36,589 nucleotides of DNA. It comes from a virus. The notes beneath the pieces were generated by a model. That model made no database searches, was not told the origin of the DNA, and worked only from the letters and a program-made list of their open reading frames with translations. The position numbers and the translations under genes were made by a program. The stretch is from positions 1 to 36,589 of IMG/VR virus record IMGVR_UViG_3300009183_000027, one strand, 5' to 3'. This document shows, in pieces, positions 30,327-36,589 of the stretch. Position 1 is the first letter of the stretch, and every line of letters begins with the position of its first letter.

Positions 30327-30986
30327 TTATGCTGCTAATTTGATATCAATAACCCGGCGGCGCGTACCGTGAGCGGGAAATCCCACAATAGCCGCGCGCT
30401 GGCGCTGGCACAGCTGGCACGTCGCGCAGCTGACGTCGTCGCGCTGGGTGGCCGGGCACACTATGACCGCGCGGCCGCGTGGCGTCGTGGTGTTGCTGGT
30501 TTGCGTTGACGGGAGCACGACAACGACCGGGCCCGCATCGGCATCGGCAAGGGCATCGGCATCGGCCAGGTCGTTGGCGCTCAGATTGACAGTGAAACCC
30601 CATTGGTTCGCATGGCGGATCCAGTTTATAGATTCTGCATCCCTGTGGTGGCTGTATGTGAACCCGCGCTTGCCAATATTGGCGGCCACCAGATCACCCA
30701 GCAGCGCCGCGTCGATCGTACCGTTTGCTTGGGGCAGATCGCCCGCTTGATTGTGCCGCCACAGCTGGCCGTCGGGCAGCGCTGCGATCGCTTGGGTGAA
30801 TTCGGGCCAGCTGGTGCCGCGCGCGCCATTGGACACGGCCGCCCAATGCAGCGCGAGCGGCCCGCTGGCCGCGTAGCATTCGGCTTTCATTTTGCAATCT
30901 GCGGGGCAGCTGGCGCGCTCAGTCGTGCTAACGGGAATGGGGCCGGTTTTCACATTGGCGCTTTTTGGGGTGAGATGTACTTGCAT
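30327..30986 (-). CDS. Cys-containing conserved phage protein (219 aa), possible metal/Fe-S protein
   Basis: The ATG at 30986 with AGGAAA upstream gives MQVHLTPKSANVKTGPIPVS; an earlier in-frame ATG at 31058 lies beyond the operator-like repeat and is less likely. Cys groups: CPADCKMKAECYA (near residue 28-40) and VCPATQRDDVSCATCQLC near the C terminus. Conserved-looking blocks RHNQAGDLP, FTYSHHR and NLSANDLADAD alternate as in a TIM-barrel-like fold. I associate it with the phage family DUF7227 (recalled). The CYA-ending Cys motif recalls radical-SAM-related phage proteins, but the spacing is not canonical. First gene of this block. Confidence 0.68.
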   Translation of the reverse strand: MQVHLTPKSANVKTGPIPVSTTERASCPADCKMKAECYAASGPLALHWAAVSNGARGTSWPEFTQAIAALPDGQLWRHNQAGDLPQANGTIDAALLGDLVAANIGKRGFTYSHHRDAESINWIRHANQWGFTVNLSANDLADADALADADAGPVVVVLPSTQTSNTTTPRGRAVIVCPATQRDDVSCATCQLCQRQRAAIVGFPAHGTRRRVIDIKLAA

Positions 30987-31028
30987 AGTGTAGTTTCCTG
31001 TACTGTATGCCGACGCTGGCATGATGCT

Positions 31029-31051
31029 ATTGTAAGGGATTGTTTTACAAT
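31029..31051. promoter_or_regulatory. Inverted repeat, candidate operator for the minus-strand block
   Basis: ATTGTAA (31029-31035) and TTACAAT (31045-31051) are exact inverted arms with a 9-base spacer, about 45 bases upstream of the first minus-strand gene. On the minus strand the left arm also gives TACAAT, a possible -10 element, so a repressor bound here could block the promoter. A second small inverted repeat, ATGCC/GGCAT, lies at 31007-31022. Confidence 0.5.
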
Positions 31052-31083
31052 TATTCATTCTTTAGTTGCGATTTTCATCTTTT

Positions 31084-31543
31084 TTGTTGGCTATGCATAG
31101 CCAACAATAGCCAACAAATGCGCCTTGGTAGCTAACATGGCCAGCGCGCCAGTGAATTGTTGGCTAATTTGTTGGCGTTGTTGGCAGTTCTGTTGGCAGC
31201 ATTGTTGGCAGCACCGAAAATGCATCCCGCCATTGGGAAAGTACCCGGCGGTTGGCTATATTGTCATTTATTTGTTAGTTTATGAAAAATCTAATATATA
31301 CTGTATAGATATACAGGTAAATAGTTGTATAGGCCACCACCTGCTGTTGGCATAGCCAACATGCCAACACAACTAAAATTGTATGCACTATGCCCCGATG
31401 CCAACATGGCCGCGCGCACCAGGCGCGCAGCGCTGGCGTCAATGTTGGCTATGTTGGCTATCAAAAAACAATAGCCAACAATGCCAACATGGTGACAGCT
31501 CGCGGCTCGATGTTGTTGGCATAGCCAACAATGCCAACATGGT
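31084..31543. repeat. GTTGGC/GCCAAC iteron-like array
   Basis: Twenty exact copies of GTTGGC or its complement occur in about 450 bases (first bases at 31086, 31100, 31110, 31159, 31171, 31180, 31192, 31204, 31251, 31346, 31355, 31363, 31400, 31444, 31453, 31474, 31483, 31515, 31524, 31533); fewer than one is expected by chance. Most carry flanking T/A (TGTTGGC). Common spacing is 8-12 bases, about one helical turn. Positions 31084-31107 form a 24-base perfect palindrome; TGTTGGCATAGCCAACA occurs at 31345 and 31514; 31471-31493 and 31521-31543 are a 23-base exact direct repeat. No gene is apparent here. Candidate origin, pac site or regulator array. Confidence 0.9.
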
Positions 31544-31551
31544 TTGTTGCT

Positions 31552-31590
31552 TGCACGAACTAACTATAGTTAGTTTGCTGCACGAACTAA
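31552..31590. promoter_or_regulatory. Palindrome with flanking direct repeats
   Basis: AACTAACTATAGTTAGTT (31558-31575) is an 18-base perfect palindrome. TGCACGAACTAA occurs at 31552-31563 and again at 31579-31590, so the palindrome overlaps one copy and a second follows 27 bases on. The motif is unrelated to the GTTGGC array beside it. It suggests binding of a second dimeric protein between the array and the terminase promoter. A G-rich run (31619-31635) follows. Confidence 0.7.
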
Positions 31591-31665
31591 GCATGGGGCC
31601 GGGTGGCCAGGTAGCCGAGGGGTGGGGGGGGGAGGGCCATGGCCAGGGGCCAACGGTAGCGGAGC

Positions 31666-31693
31666 CTTCACGAACAAATTTTTTTAATATAAA
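31666..31693 (+). promoter_or_regulatory. Candidate promoter of the late (terminase) operon
   Basis: TTCACG (31666-31671), 16-base spacer, TATAAA (31688-31693) inside an A/T-rich patch that stands out from the G-rich sequence before it; TAAAAT at 31690 with an 18-base spacer is an alternative -10. The small terminase ATG lies 33 bases downstream after AGGAGA. It would drive the long late block. The -35 is a moderate match, so an activator may be needed. Confidence 0.5.
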
Positions 31694-31726
31694 ATTCCAG
31701 CACACGCCCCCGGCGCAGGAGAACCA

Positions 31727-32137
31727 ATGTTCCAGTCACTGCCACTGACCATACGCAAAGTCGAAGCAACTGAGTCGCGCTTGCAGTCAATCTACGACGC
31801 CGCCAAGCTAGGTCTCAAAGGCGACACGCTTGCCCTGGCGTCAGGAATGCGACCCGATGAGTACCGCCAACTATGCCAACTTGACCCACTGGCCGAGATG
31901 GCCGCAATCAAAGGCAAAGCCGACGGCGAACGCGAGATGGCCAACATCTTGCACAACGCTGCGCGCGAAGGCGACGCTAAGGCAGCGCTGGAAATCCTCA
32001 AGCATCAGCACGGTTGGGTGGCCAAGCAGTCCATCTCGGTTGACATCGACCAACGTATATCCATCACGCAAGCGCTGCATGAAGCCGAGTTGCGTGTCAT
32101 AGAGGTCATTGATGCAGTCGACCAAATACAGCGCTGA
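31727..32137 (+). CDS. Terminase small subunit
   Basis: A 136-residue protein starting MFQSLPLTIRKVEATESRLQ. The N-terminal half carries a helix-turn-helix-like segment (IYDAAKLGLKGDTLALASGM then RPDEYRQLCQLDP), followed by a helical oligomerisation region (AREGDAKAALEILKHQHGW) and a C-terminal tail. This matches small phage terminases that recognise the packaging site. It is directly upstream of, and overlaps by 26 bases, the large subunit. The repeat array begins about 640 bases upstream and ends 183 bases upstream, a reasonable place for its binding site. Confidence 0.8.
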   Translation: MFQSLPLTIRKVEATESRLQSIYDAAKLGLKGDTLALASGMRPDEYRQLCQLDPLAEMAAIKGKADGEREMANILHNAAREGDAKAALEILKHQHGWVAKQSISVDIDQRISITQALHEAELRVIEVIDAVDQIQR

Positions 32138-33635
32138 AGACGAACAAGAATTGATGGCGCGTCTGTGGACGCCGCGCATCAAGGACGACCCCCTCAATTT
32201 CGTAATGCTCACGTTTCCGTGGGGTGTCAAGGGCACGCCGTTGGAAAACTTCAAAGGGCCGCGCAAGTGGCAGCGCGATGTGCTGCAAGACATCGCCGAA
32301 CACATCAAGGCCAACAAGGGCCAAGTGGACTACGCGGTGCTGCAAGAGGCCATCTCGTCCGGGCGCGGTATTGGCAAGTCGGCCTTAGTAAGTTGGATCA
32401 CAATTTGGATGTTGTCCACGCGGATCGGCTCGACGACCATCATCTCGGCTAACTCAGAAAGCCAACTCAGGTCAATCACCTGGGCCGAAATTACCAAGTG
32501 GCTGGCGATGGCGCTCAACAGTCACTGGTTTGAGGTCTCGGCCACCCGGCTGATGCCCGCCAAGTGGCTAACCGAACTGGTCGAGCGCGATTTGAAAAAG
32601 GGCACGCGCTACTGGGGCGTCGAAGGGCGGCTCTGGTCAGCGGAAAATCCTGACGCTTACGCGGGTGTGCATAACTTTGACGGGGTGCTGGTGGTGTTCG
32701 ACGAAGCCAGCGGTATTGACGACAGCATCTGGGCGGTGACCAGCGGGTTTTTCACGGAAAACACGCCCAACCGGTTTTGGCTGGCGTTCAGCAACCCGCG
32801 CCGCAACACGGGGTACTTCTACGAGGCGTTCAACAGCAAACGGGATTTTTGGAAGACCAAGGTGGTGGACGCGCGCACGGTTGAGGGTACGGACAAGCAG
32901 GTGTACGAACGGATCATCCAAGAGTACGGGCCGGAGTCGGCGCAGGCGCACGTCGAGGTGTACGGTATGTTCCCCAACGCGGGGGATGACCAGTTCATAC
33001 CAGCAGATGTGGTAGACGCGGCCATGAAGCGAGAGAAGTACAAGGACTTGAGCGCACCCATCATCATCGGCGTTGACCCGGCGCGGTTCGGCGCGGACGC
33101 AACGGTCATCGCCGTGCGGCAGGGGCGGGATATTGTCAACATAGCGCGGTATCGGGGCGACGACACTATGACGGTGGTCGGGCACGTCATTGAAGCGATA
33201 GAAGAGTACAAGCCAACGCTGGTAGTCATCGACGAAGGCGGGCTGGGCGCGGGGATTGTTGACCGGCTCAAAGAACAGAGGTACAAGATCAAGGGGGTCA
33301 ATTTTGGCAACAAGGCCAAGAACCCCATCATGTACGGCAATATGCGGGCGCAGATGTGGGGTGAGATGAGGGAGTGGCTGAAATCTGCTAGTATCCCAAG
33401 CGACAGGTTCTTGAAGACGGACTTGATTTCGCCTATGATGAAGCCTGATTCACGTGGAACTATTTTCTTGGAGAGCAAGAAAGAAATGAAATCTCGCGGT
33501 CTTGCATCGCCCGACGCAGCGGACGCTATATGCGTGACGTTTGCGTTTCCCGTGGCCCACCGCGAGTATACTGAGCCTGTACGGCGCATAAACTTGCAGG
33601 GCAACAGCGTCTCAACTTCATGGATGGGGTCTTAA
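32112..33635 (+). CDS. Terminase large subunit
   Basis: A packaging motor of 507 residues from ATG 32112 (GAGG 6 bases upstream; a TTG one codon earlier is less likely). ATPase: ISSGRGIGKSALVSW is Walker A (K89), VLVVFDEASGIDD is Walker B plus the catalytic Glu. Nuclease (RNase H fold): IIGVDPARFGADATVIA, LVVIDEGGLGAGI and SPDAADAICVTFAF hold the acidic residues. Cuts and pumps DNA through the portal. Which packaging mode (pac headful or cos) applies cannot be read from the protein alone; relation to headful types is plausible given the P22-like head. Confidence 0.93.
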   Translation: MQSTKYSAEDEQELMARLWTPRIKDDPLNFVMLTFPWGVKGTPLENFKGPRKWQRDVLQDIAEHIKANKGQVDYAVLQEAISSGRGIGKSALVSWITIWMLSTRIGSTTIISANSESQLRSITWAEITKWLAMALNSHWFEVSATRLMPAKWLTELVERDLKKGTRYWGVEGRLWSAENPDAYAGVHNFDGVLVVFDEASGIDDSIWAVTSGFFTENTPNRFWLAFSNPRRNTGYFYEAFNSKRDFWKTKVVDARTVEGTDKQVYERIIQEYGPESAQAHVEVYGMFPNAGDDQFIPADVVDAAMKREKYKDLSAPIIIGVDPARFGADATVIAVRQGRDIVNIARYRGDDTMTVVGHVIEAIEEYKPTLVVIDEGGLGAGIVDRLKEQRYKIKGVNFGNKAKNPIMYGNMRAQMWGEMREWLKSASIPSDRFLKTDLISPMMKPDSRGTIFLESKKEMKSRGLASPDAADAICVTFAFPVAHREYTEPVRRINLQGNSVSTSWMGS

Positions 33636-33636
33636 A

Positions 33637-33789
33637 ATGGCTACTAAACCAGGGCTTTATGCCAACATTCACGCCAAGCAAGCACGCATTAAAGCTGGCT
33701 CTGGCGAGAAAATGAACAAAGTTGGCAGCAAAAACGCGCCTACCGCCAAAGATTTTAAAGATTCTGCCAAGACCGCGAAGAAGAAGTAA
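33637..33789 (+). CDS. Small basic protein (50 aa)
   Basis: MATKPGLYANIHAKQARIKAGSGEKMNKVGSKNAPTAKDFKDSAKTAKKK. A Lys-rich disordered peptide starting 1 base after the terminase stop. The GLYANIHAKQxRIxAGSGEKM motif recurs in small proteins between terminase and portal in many aquatic phages. Its high positive charge suggests DNA or RNA contact during packaging. Function unknown. Confidence 0.75.
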   Translation: MATKPGLYANIHAKQARIKAGSGEKMNKVGSKNAPTAKDFKDSAKTAKKK

Positions 33790-34130
33790 TGCCCGCTTTA
33801 GAGCTTCCCAACATTGATAAATTCTCGCCGGAAGAACAAGCCGCGTTGAATTATCATCGGCAAAATTTGCTAACGGGAAGCGCTTTAAAACATGATGATG
33901 GCGGCATGACCACTTTTATGGGTTCTGTTGTTGACACCGACAATGGGGCTATGATATTACCTACATATTGGGGTGGATCGGTAAGAGAAGTGCCTGATGC
34001 AATGCGTTTTGCCATACGTTCTGGAATTAAGTTTCCAACGTATAAATCTGTGCCAGAAGCATTGGAAGCAGAAAAGCGAATGCATGATGTAATGGAACAA
34101 GATCTTAAAGCCTACATGAGAGGTAAGTAA
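33789..34130 (+). CDS. Hypothetical protein (113 aa)
   Basis: MPALELPNIDKFSPEEQAALNYHRQNLLTG, then a compact domain (GGMTTFMGSVVDTDNGAMIL; YWGGSVREVPDAMRFAIRSG) and a C-terminal helix with many acidic residues. The middle part is found in small proteins in other phages next to terminase and portal genes. Overlaps both neighbours by one base (TAATG). Not assigned. Confidence 0.72.
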   Translation: MPALELPNIDKFSPEEQAALNYHRQNLLTGSALKHDDGGMTTFMGSVVDTDNGAMILPTYWGGSVREVPDAMRFAIRSGIKFPTYKSVPEALEAEKRMHDVMEQDLKAYMRGK

Positions 34131-34279
34131 TGCCACTTGTCAAATCCAAAACACCCGAGGCTTTCCGTAAAAACGTGAAGGCTGAAGTTGCCGCCGGTAA
34201 GCCGGTGAAGCAGGCAGTTGCAATTGCATATTCGGTTAAGCGCGAAGCGCAAAAGCCTATGCCAAAAGGTAAGAAATAA
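34130..34279 (+). CDS. Small basic protein (49 aa), DUF6496-like
   Basis: MPLVKSKTPEAFRKNVKAEVAAGKPVKQAVAIAYSVKREAQKPMPKGKK. The pattern F-(R/K)xNV...G.xxKQAVAIAYSVKREA is a widespread short phage motif (DUF6496-like; recalled). Its helix plus Lys-rich tail fits a nucleic-acid contact or a capsid accessory. Starts and ends with one-base overlaps with its neighbours. Confidence 0.75.
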   Translation: MPLVKSKTPEAFRKNVKAEVAAGKPVKQAVAIAYSVKREAQKPMPKGKK

Positions 34280-36459
34280 TGGCTGATTACACCGGCATGG
34301 TAGCAGTAGGCAATGTCGCCAACGGTGGTGGCAAGAAGAACGACAGTTCCGATATCTTGGCGACTGCCCGCAGCCGTCTGGATATGGCTATCGGGGCGCT
34401 GTCTGAGTCCCGCGAGGATGAGATTGACGATCTGAAGTTCTACGCTGGCAGCCCAGACAACCACTGGCAGTGGCCTGCCGATGTGCTGGCGACTCGCGGC
34501 GCGGTGCAGGGCCAGACAATTAACGCTCGCCCGTGCCTGACAATCAACAAATTGCCGCAGCACGTGCGGCAAGTAACCAATGACCAACGCCAAAACCGCC
34601 CAAGTGGCAAGGTTATTCCTGCCGACGACAAGGCCGACATTGCAGTCGCCGAAATTTTCAATGGCATGGTCAGGCACATTGAGTACATCTCCGACGCAGA
34701 TGTCGCTTACGACACCGCTTGCGAAAACCAGGTCTCCTACGGCGAAGGTTACATCCGCATCCTGACGGAATACTGCGACGACGATACCTTTGACCAGGAT
34801 ATCAAGATAGGGCGCATCCGTAACAGTTTTAGCGTCTATATGGATCCGACAATCCAAGACCCGTGCGGGTCTGATGCCAAGTGGTGTTTCATCACCGAAG
34901 ACATTACGAAAGCCGACTATGAGCGTATGTATCCTGATTCGGCGCCTATCACGACCTTGCAGTCGCTGGGCGTCGGTGACCAGAATCTGTCTCAATGGCT
35001 CAACGAAGATACGATCCGCATTGCGGACTACTACTACGTTGACTATGACCGCGAAACGTTGAATTTGTACCCAGGGAACATCACGGCGTTTGCCGATACA
35101 CCCGAAGACAAGATGCTGAAAAGCCAGTTTGGCAAGCCGACCAAATCACGAGAGTCTGACCGTTGCCGGATCAAGTATTGCAAGATCAACGGGTACGAAA
35201 TACTGGAAGAACGCGAGTGGGCGGGAAAGTACATTCCCGTTGTCCGCATTGTTGGCAATGAATTTGAGGTTGACGGGCGTCTGTATGTGTCTGGAATTGT
35301 GCGAAATGCCAAAGACGCGCAACGAATGTACAACTATTGGGTGTCACAAGAGGCAGAAATGCTGGCTTTGGCTCCAAAAGCGCCATTTATTGGCTATGGC
35401 GGTCAGTTTGAGGGCTACGAGACCCAGTGGAAGACCGCAAACACGACCAACTGGCCGTATTTAGAGGTCAATCCTGACGTTACAGACGGTTCTGGCAGCA
35501 TTCTGCCCCTACCGCAGCGCGCCCAGCCGCCGATGGCCTCCAGCGGGCTGCTGCAAGCCAAGGCTGGCGCGTCCGAGGACATAAAATCGTCAACAGGTCA
35601 ATACAACGCCAGTTTGGGCATGAGTTCCAACGAACGCTCAGGAAAGGCGATTCTTGCGCGTCAGCGTGAGGGCGATGTAGGTACTTACCACTACGGCGGC
35701 AACCTAGCGCGCGGCGTGCGTCACATTACCCGCCAATTGGTTGACCTGATCCCCAAGATTTACGACACTCAGCGGGTGGCGCGGATTATTGGCGAGGACG
35801 GTGAAACCGATATGGTCAAGATTGACCCGATGCAAGCCGAGCCGGTCAAGAAGATTGTCAACCAAGAAGGCATTGTGATTGACAAGATTTACAACCCTAG
35901 CGTCGGTAAGTACGACGTTGTGGTGACCACCGGCCCAGGCTACGCAACCAAGCGCCAAGAGGCACTGGAAGCGATGGCGCAGTTGCTGCAAGGCAACCCG
36001 CAATTGTGGCAAGTGGCCGGTGATCTGTTTGTGAAGAACATGGACTGGCCGGGCGCTCAAGAAATGGCGAAGCGTTTTGCAAAGACTATTGATCCCAAGC
36101 TGATGCAGGACGGCGACAAGCCGCCTGAGTTGCAGCAGGCCGAGCAGCAGATCCAAGCGATGGGCCAAGAGATGGAGCAGATGCACCAGATGATTATTAA
36201 TGCGGGCAAATCCATTGAGATGCAGGATATGCACCGCAAGGACTTTGAGGCGCAAGTGAAGGCGTACCAGGCTGAGACTCAGCGAATTGCTGCGGTGCAA
36301 GCCGGTATGACGTTTGAACAGATTCAAGACGTTGTGCTGGGAACGGTGCATGGCATGATTACATCTGGCGACCTAGTTAACGAGATGCCTGGGCGCGACA
36401 TGGATACCGGCCCTGAGATGCCAATGGAAGGCATGGAACAACAAGGAATGCCCCAATGA
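34279..36459 (+). CDS. Portal protein, P22 gp1 type
   Basis: 726 residues, the size of P22 portal (725). The core includes RSRLDMAIGALSESREDEI, RPCLTINKLPQHVRQVTNDQ and VSYGEGYIRILTEY, characteristic of P22-type portals, then a wing and stem, QYNASLGMSSNERSGKAIL and the long C-terminal helix (QQIQAMGQEMEQMHQMIINAGKSIEM) which in P22 forms the barrel extending into the head. The end is Met/Gly-rich (MPMEGMEQQGMPQ). Its stop overlaps the next ATG by 4 bases at the joint of the contig. Confidence 0.93.
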   Translation: MADYTGMVAVGNVANGGGKKNDSSDILATARSRLDMAIGALSESREDEIDDLKFYAGSPDNHWQWPADVLATRGAVQGQTINARPCLTINKLPQHVRQVTNDQRQNRPSGKVIPADDKADIAVAEIFNGMVRHIEYISDADVAYDTACENQVSYGEGYIRILTEYCDDDTFDQDIKIGRIRNSFSVYMDPTIQDPCGSDAKWCFITEDITKADYERMYPDSAPITTLQSLGVGDQNLSQWLNEDTIRIADYYYVDYDRETLNLYPGNITAFADTPEDKMLKSQFGKPTKSRESDRCRIKYCKINGYEILEEREWAGKYIPVVRIVGNEFEVDGRLYVSGIVRNAKDAQRMYNYWVSQEAEMLALAPKAPFIGYGGQFEGYETQWKTANTTNWPYLEVNPDVTDGSGSILPLPQRAQPPMASSGLLQAKAGASEDIKSSTGQYNASLGMSSNERSGKAILARQREGDVGTYHYGGNLARGVRHITRQLVDLIPKIYDTQRVARIIGEDGETDMVKIDPMQAEPVKKIVNQEGIVIDKIYNPSVGKYDVVVTTGPGYATKRQEALEAMAQLLQGNPQLWQVAGDLFVKNMDWPGAQEMAKRFAKTIDPKLMQDGDKPPELQQAEQQIQAMGQEMEQMHQMIINAGKSIEMQDMHRKDFEAQVKAYQAETQRIAAVQAGMTFEQIQDVVLGTVHGMITSGDLVNEMPGRDMDTGPEMPMEGMEQQGMPQ

Positions 36460-36589
36460 TGTACAAAGCCGCCGATTTTGTAGGAATGCTATTCCTCGCC
36501 CGTGATGTGGCGCATAGCGTCCATCTGAACACGCGCAGCTACTCCAAGCACGTTGCGTTAAACACCTTTTACGACAGCATCATTGACCA
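36456..36589 (+). CDS. 5' part of the joint-spanning small helical protein
   Basis: The start region, MMYKAADFVGMLFLARDVAH and onward, of the protein described at 2-358. ATG 36456 has AGGA at 8 bases; ATG 36459 is one codon later in the same frame. The remainder of this copy lies in the terminal repeat, after which the window ends. Confidence 0.8.
   Translation, partial: MMYKAADFVGMLFLARDVAHSVHLNTRSYSKHVALNTFYDSIID
36467..36589. repeat. Direct terminal repeat, right copy
   Basis: Exact 123-base copy of the first 123 bases. It closes the genome into a circle and restores the joint-spanning gene. Confidence 0.95.

Noticed and set aside
31084-31543. CRISPR array
   Set aside because: Repeats are only 6-8 bases, occur in both orientations and are separated by 2-90 bases; there are no constant-length spacers and no cas genes.
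31125-31705. Small frames on both strands within the repeat array
   Set aside because: Their translations are Trp/Cys/His-rich products of the repeated hexamer (such as CWQHCWQ), without ribosome sites.
32109-32111. TTG as the start of the large terminase
   Set aside because: The next codon is ATG with GAGG at 6 bases, a much better start.
34105-34995. 296-residue minus-strand frame opposite the portal gene
   Set aside because: It lies antisense to a confidently identified portal gene, shows no recognisable motif and has no neighbours on that strand.
1-36589. Diversity-generating retroelement acting on the fibres
   Set aside because: No reverse transcriptase is present and the repeats in the fibre genes do not show the adenine-biased variation of a template/variable pair.
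1-36589. Temperate lifestyle genes or attachment site
   Set aside because: No integrase, excisionase or cI/Cro-like repressor could be found on either strand. The direct repeats are either the assembly overlap or part of the intergenic array.
1-36589. tRNA genes
   Set aside because: I saw no cloverleaf-like sequence with a TTCGA-type T-loop in the few gaps; almost all bases are coding.

Overview
The window is one complete unit of a tailed-phage genome with podovirus (P22-like) architecture. Bases 1-123 and 36467-36589 are identical, and a gene reads through the joint, so the contig closes into a circle of 36,466 bp (or is the redundant end of a permuted genome). Coding density is very high, with many 1-4 base stop/start overlaps. 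I see no integrase, repressor, tRNA or CRISPR array, which suggests a virulent phage or one whose lysogeny genes are not recognisable. The host cannot be read directly. Base composition, AGGAG-type ribosome sites and the protein mix fit a Gram-negative host, perhaps a freshwater proteobacterium; this is inference only.

On the circle the late region is one plus-strand block running 31727 -> 36466/1 -> 19151. It holds small and large terminase, three small basic or acidic proteins, a P22-type portal, a small helical protein across the joint, a Gly/Thr-rich tail fibre, two tiny genes (one encoding a Phe/Gly-rich peptide), a coiled-coil protein, scaffold, P22-type coat protein, two decoration-like proteins separated by terminator hairpins, gp4-like and gp10-like neck proteins, an S74-chaperone tail fibre, small beta-rich proteins including a cupin, three ejection-type proteins, a second fibre whose C-terminal domain resembles that of the first, and a lysis cassette (3TM holin, other small membrane proteins, M15-type endolysin).

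A minus-strand block (22671 -> 19110) starts with a VRR-NUC nuclease and a SNF2-type helicase and continues into a chain of very small overlapping genes, several with CxxC motifs or a single membrane segment. Divergent from it, a plus-strand replication module (22755-28839) encodes a Cas4/RecB-like nuclease, a probable DNA-binding protein, a family A DNA polymerase with a proofreading domain, and a large primase-helicase. A second minus-strand block (30986 -> 28834) encodes a Cys-rich protein that may bind a metal or Fe-S cluster, two small CxxC proteins, a shortened protein resembling the DnaN sliding clamp, and two very small membrane peptides. It ends at a terminator buried inside the 3' end of the primase gene.

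The 740-base region 30987-31726 between this block and the terminase genes is the most unusual part. It holds 20 copies of GTTGGC/GCCAAC in both orientations, including a 24-base perfect palindrome, followed by a second, unrelated palindrome with flanking direct repeats. It is a strong candidate for a replication origin, a packaging (pac) site or a regulator-binding array.
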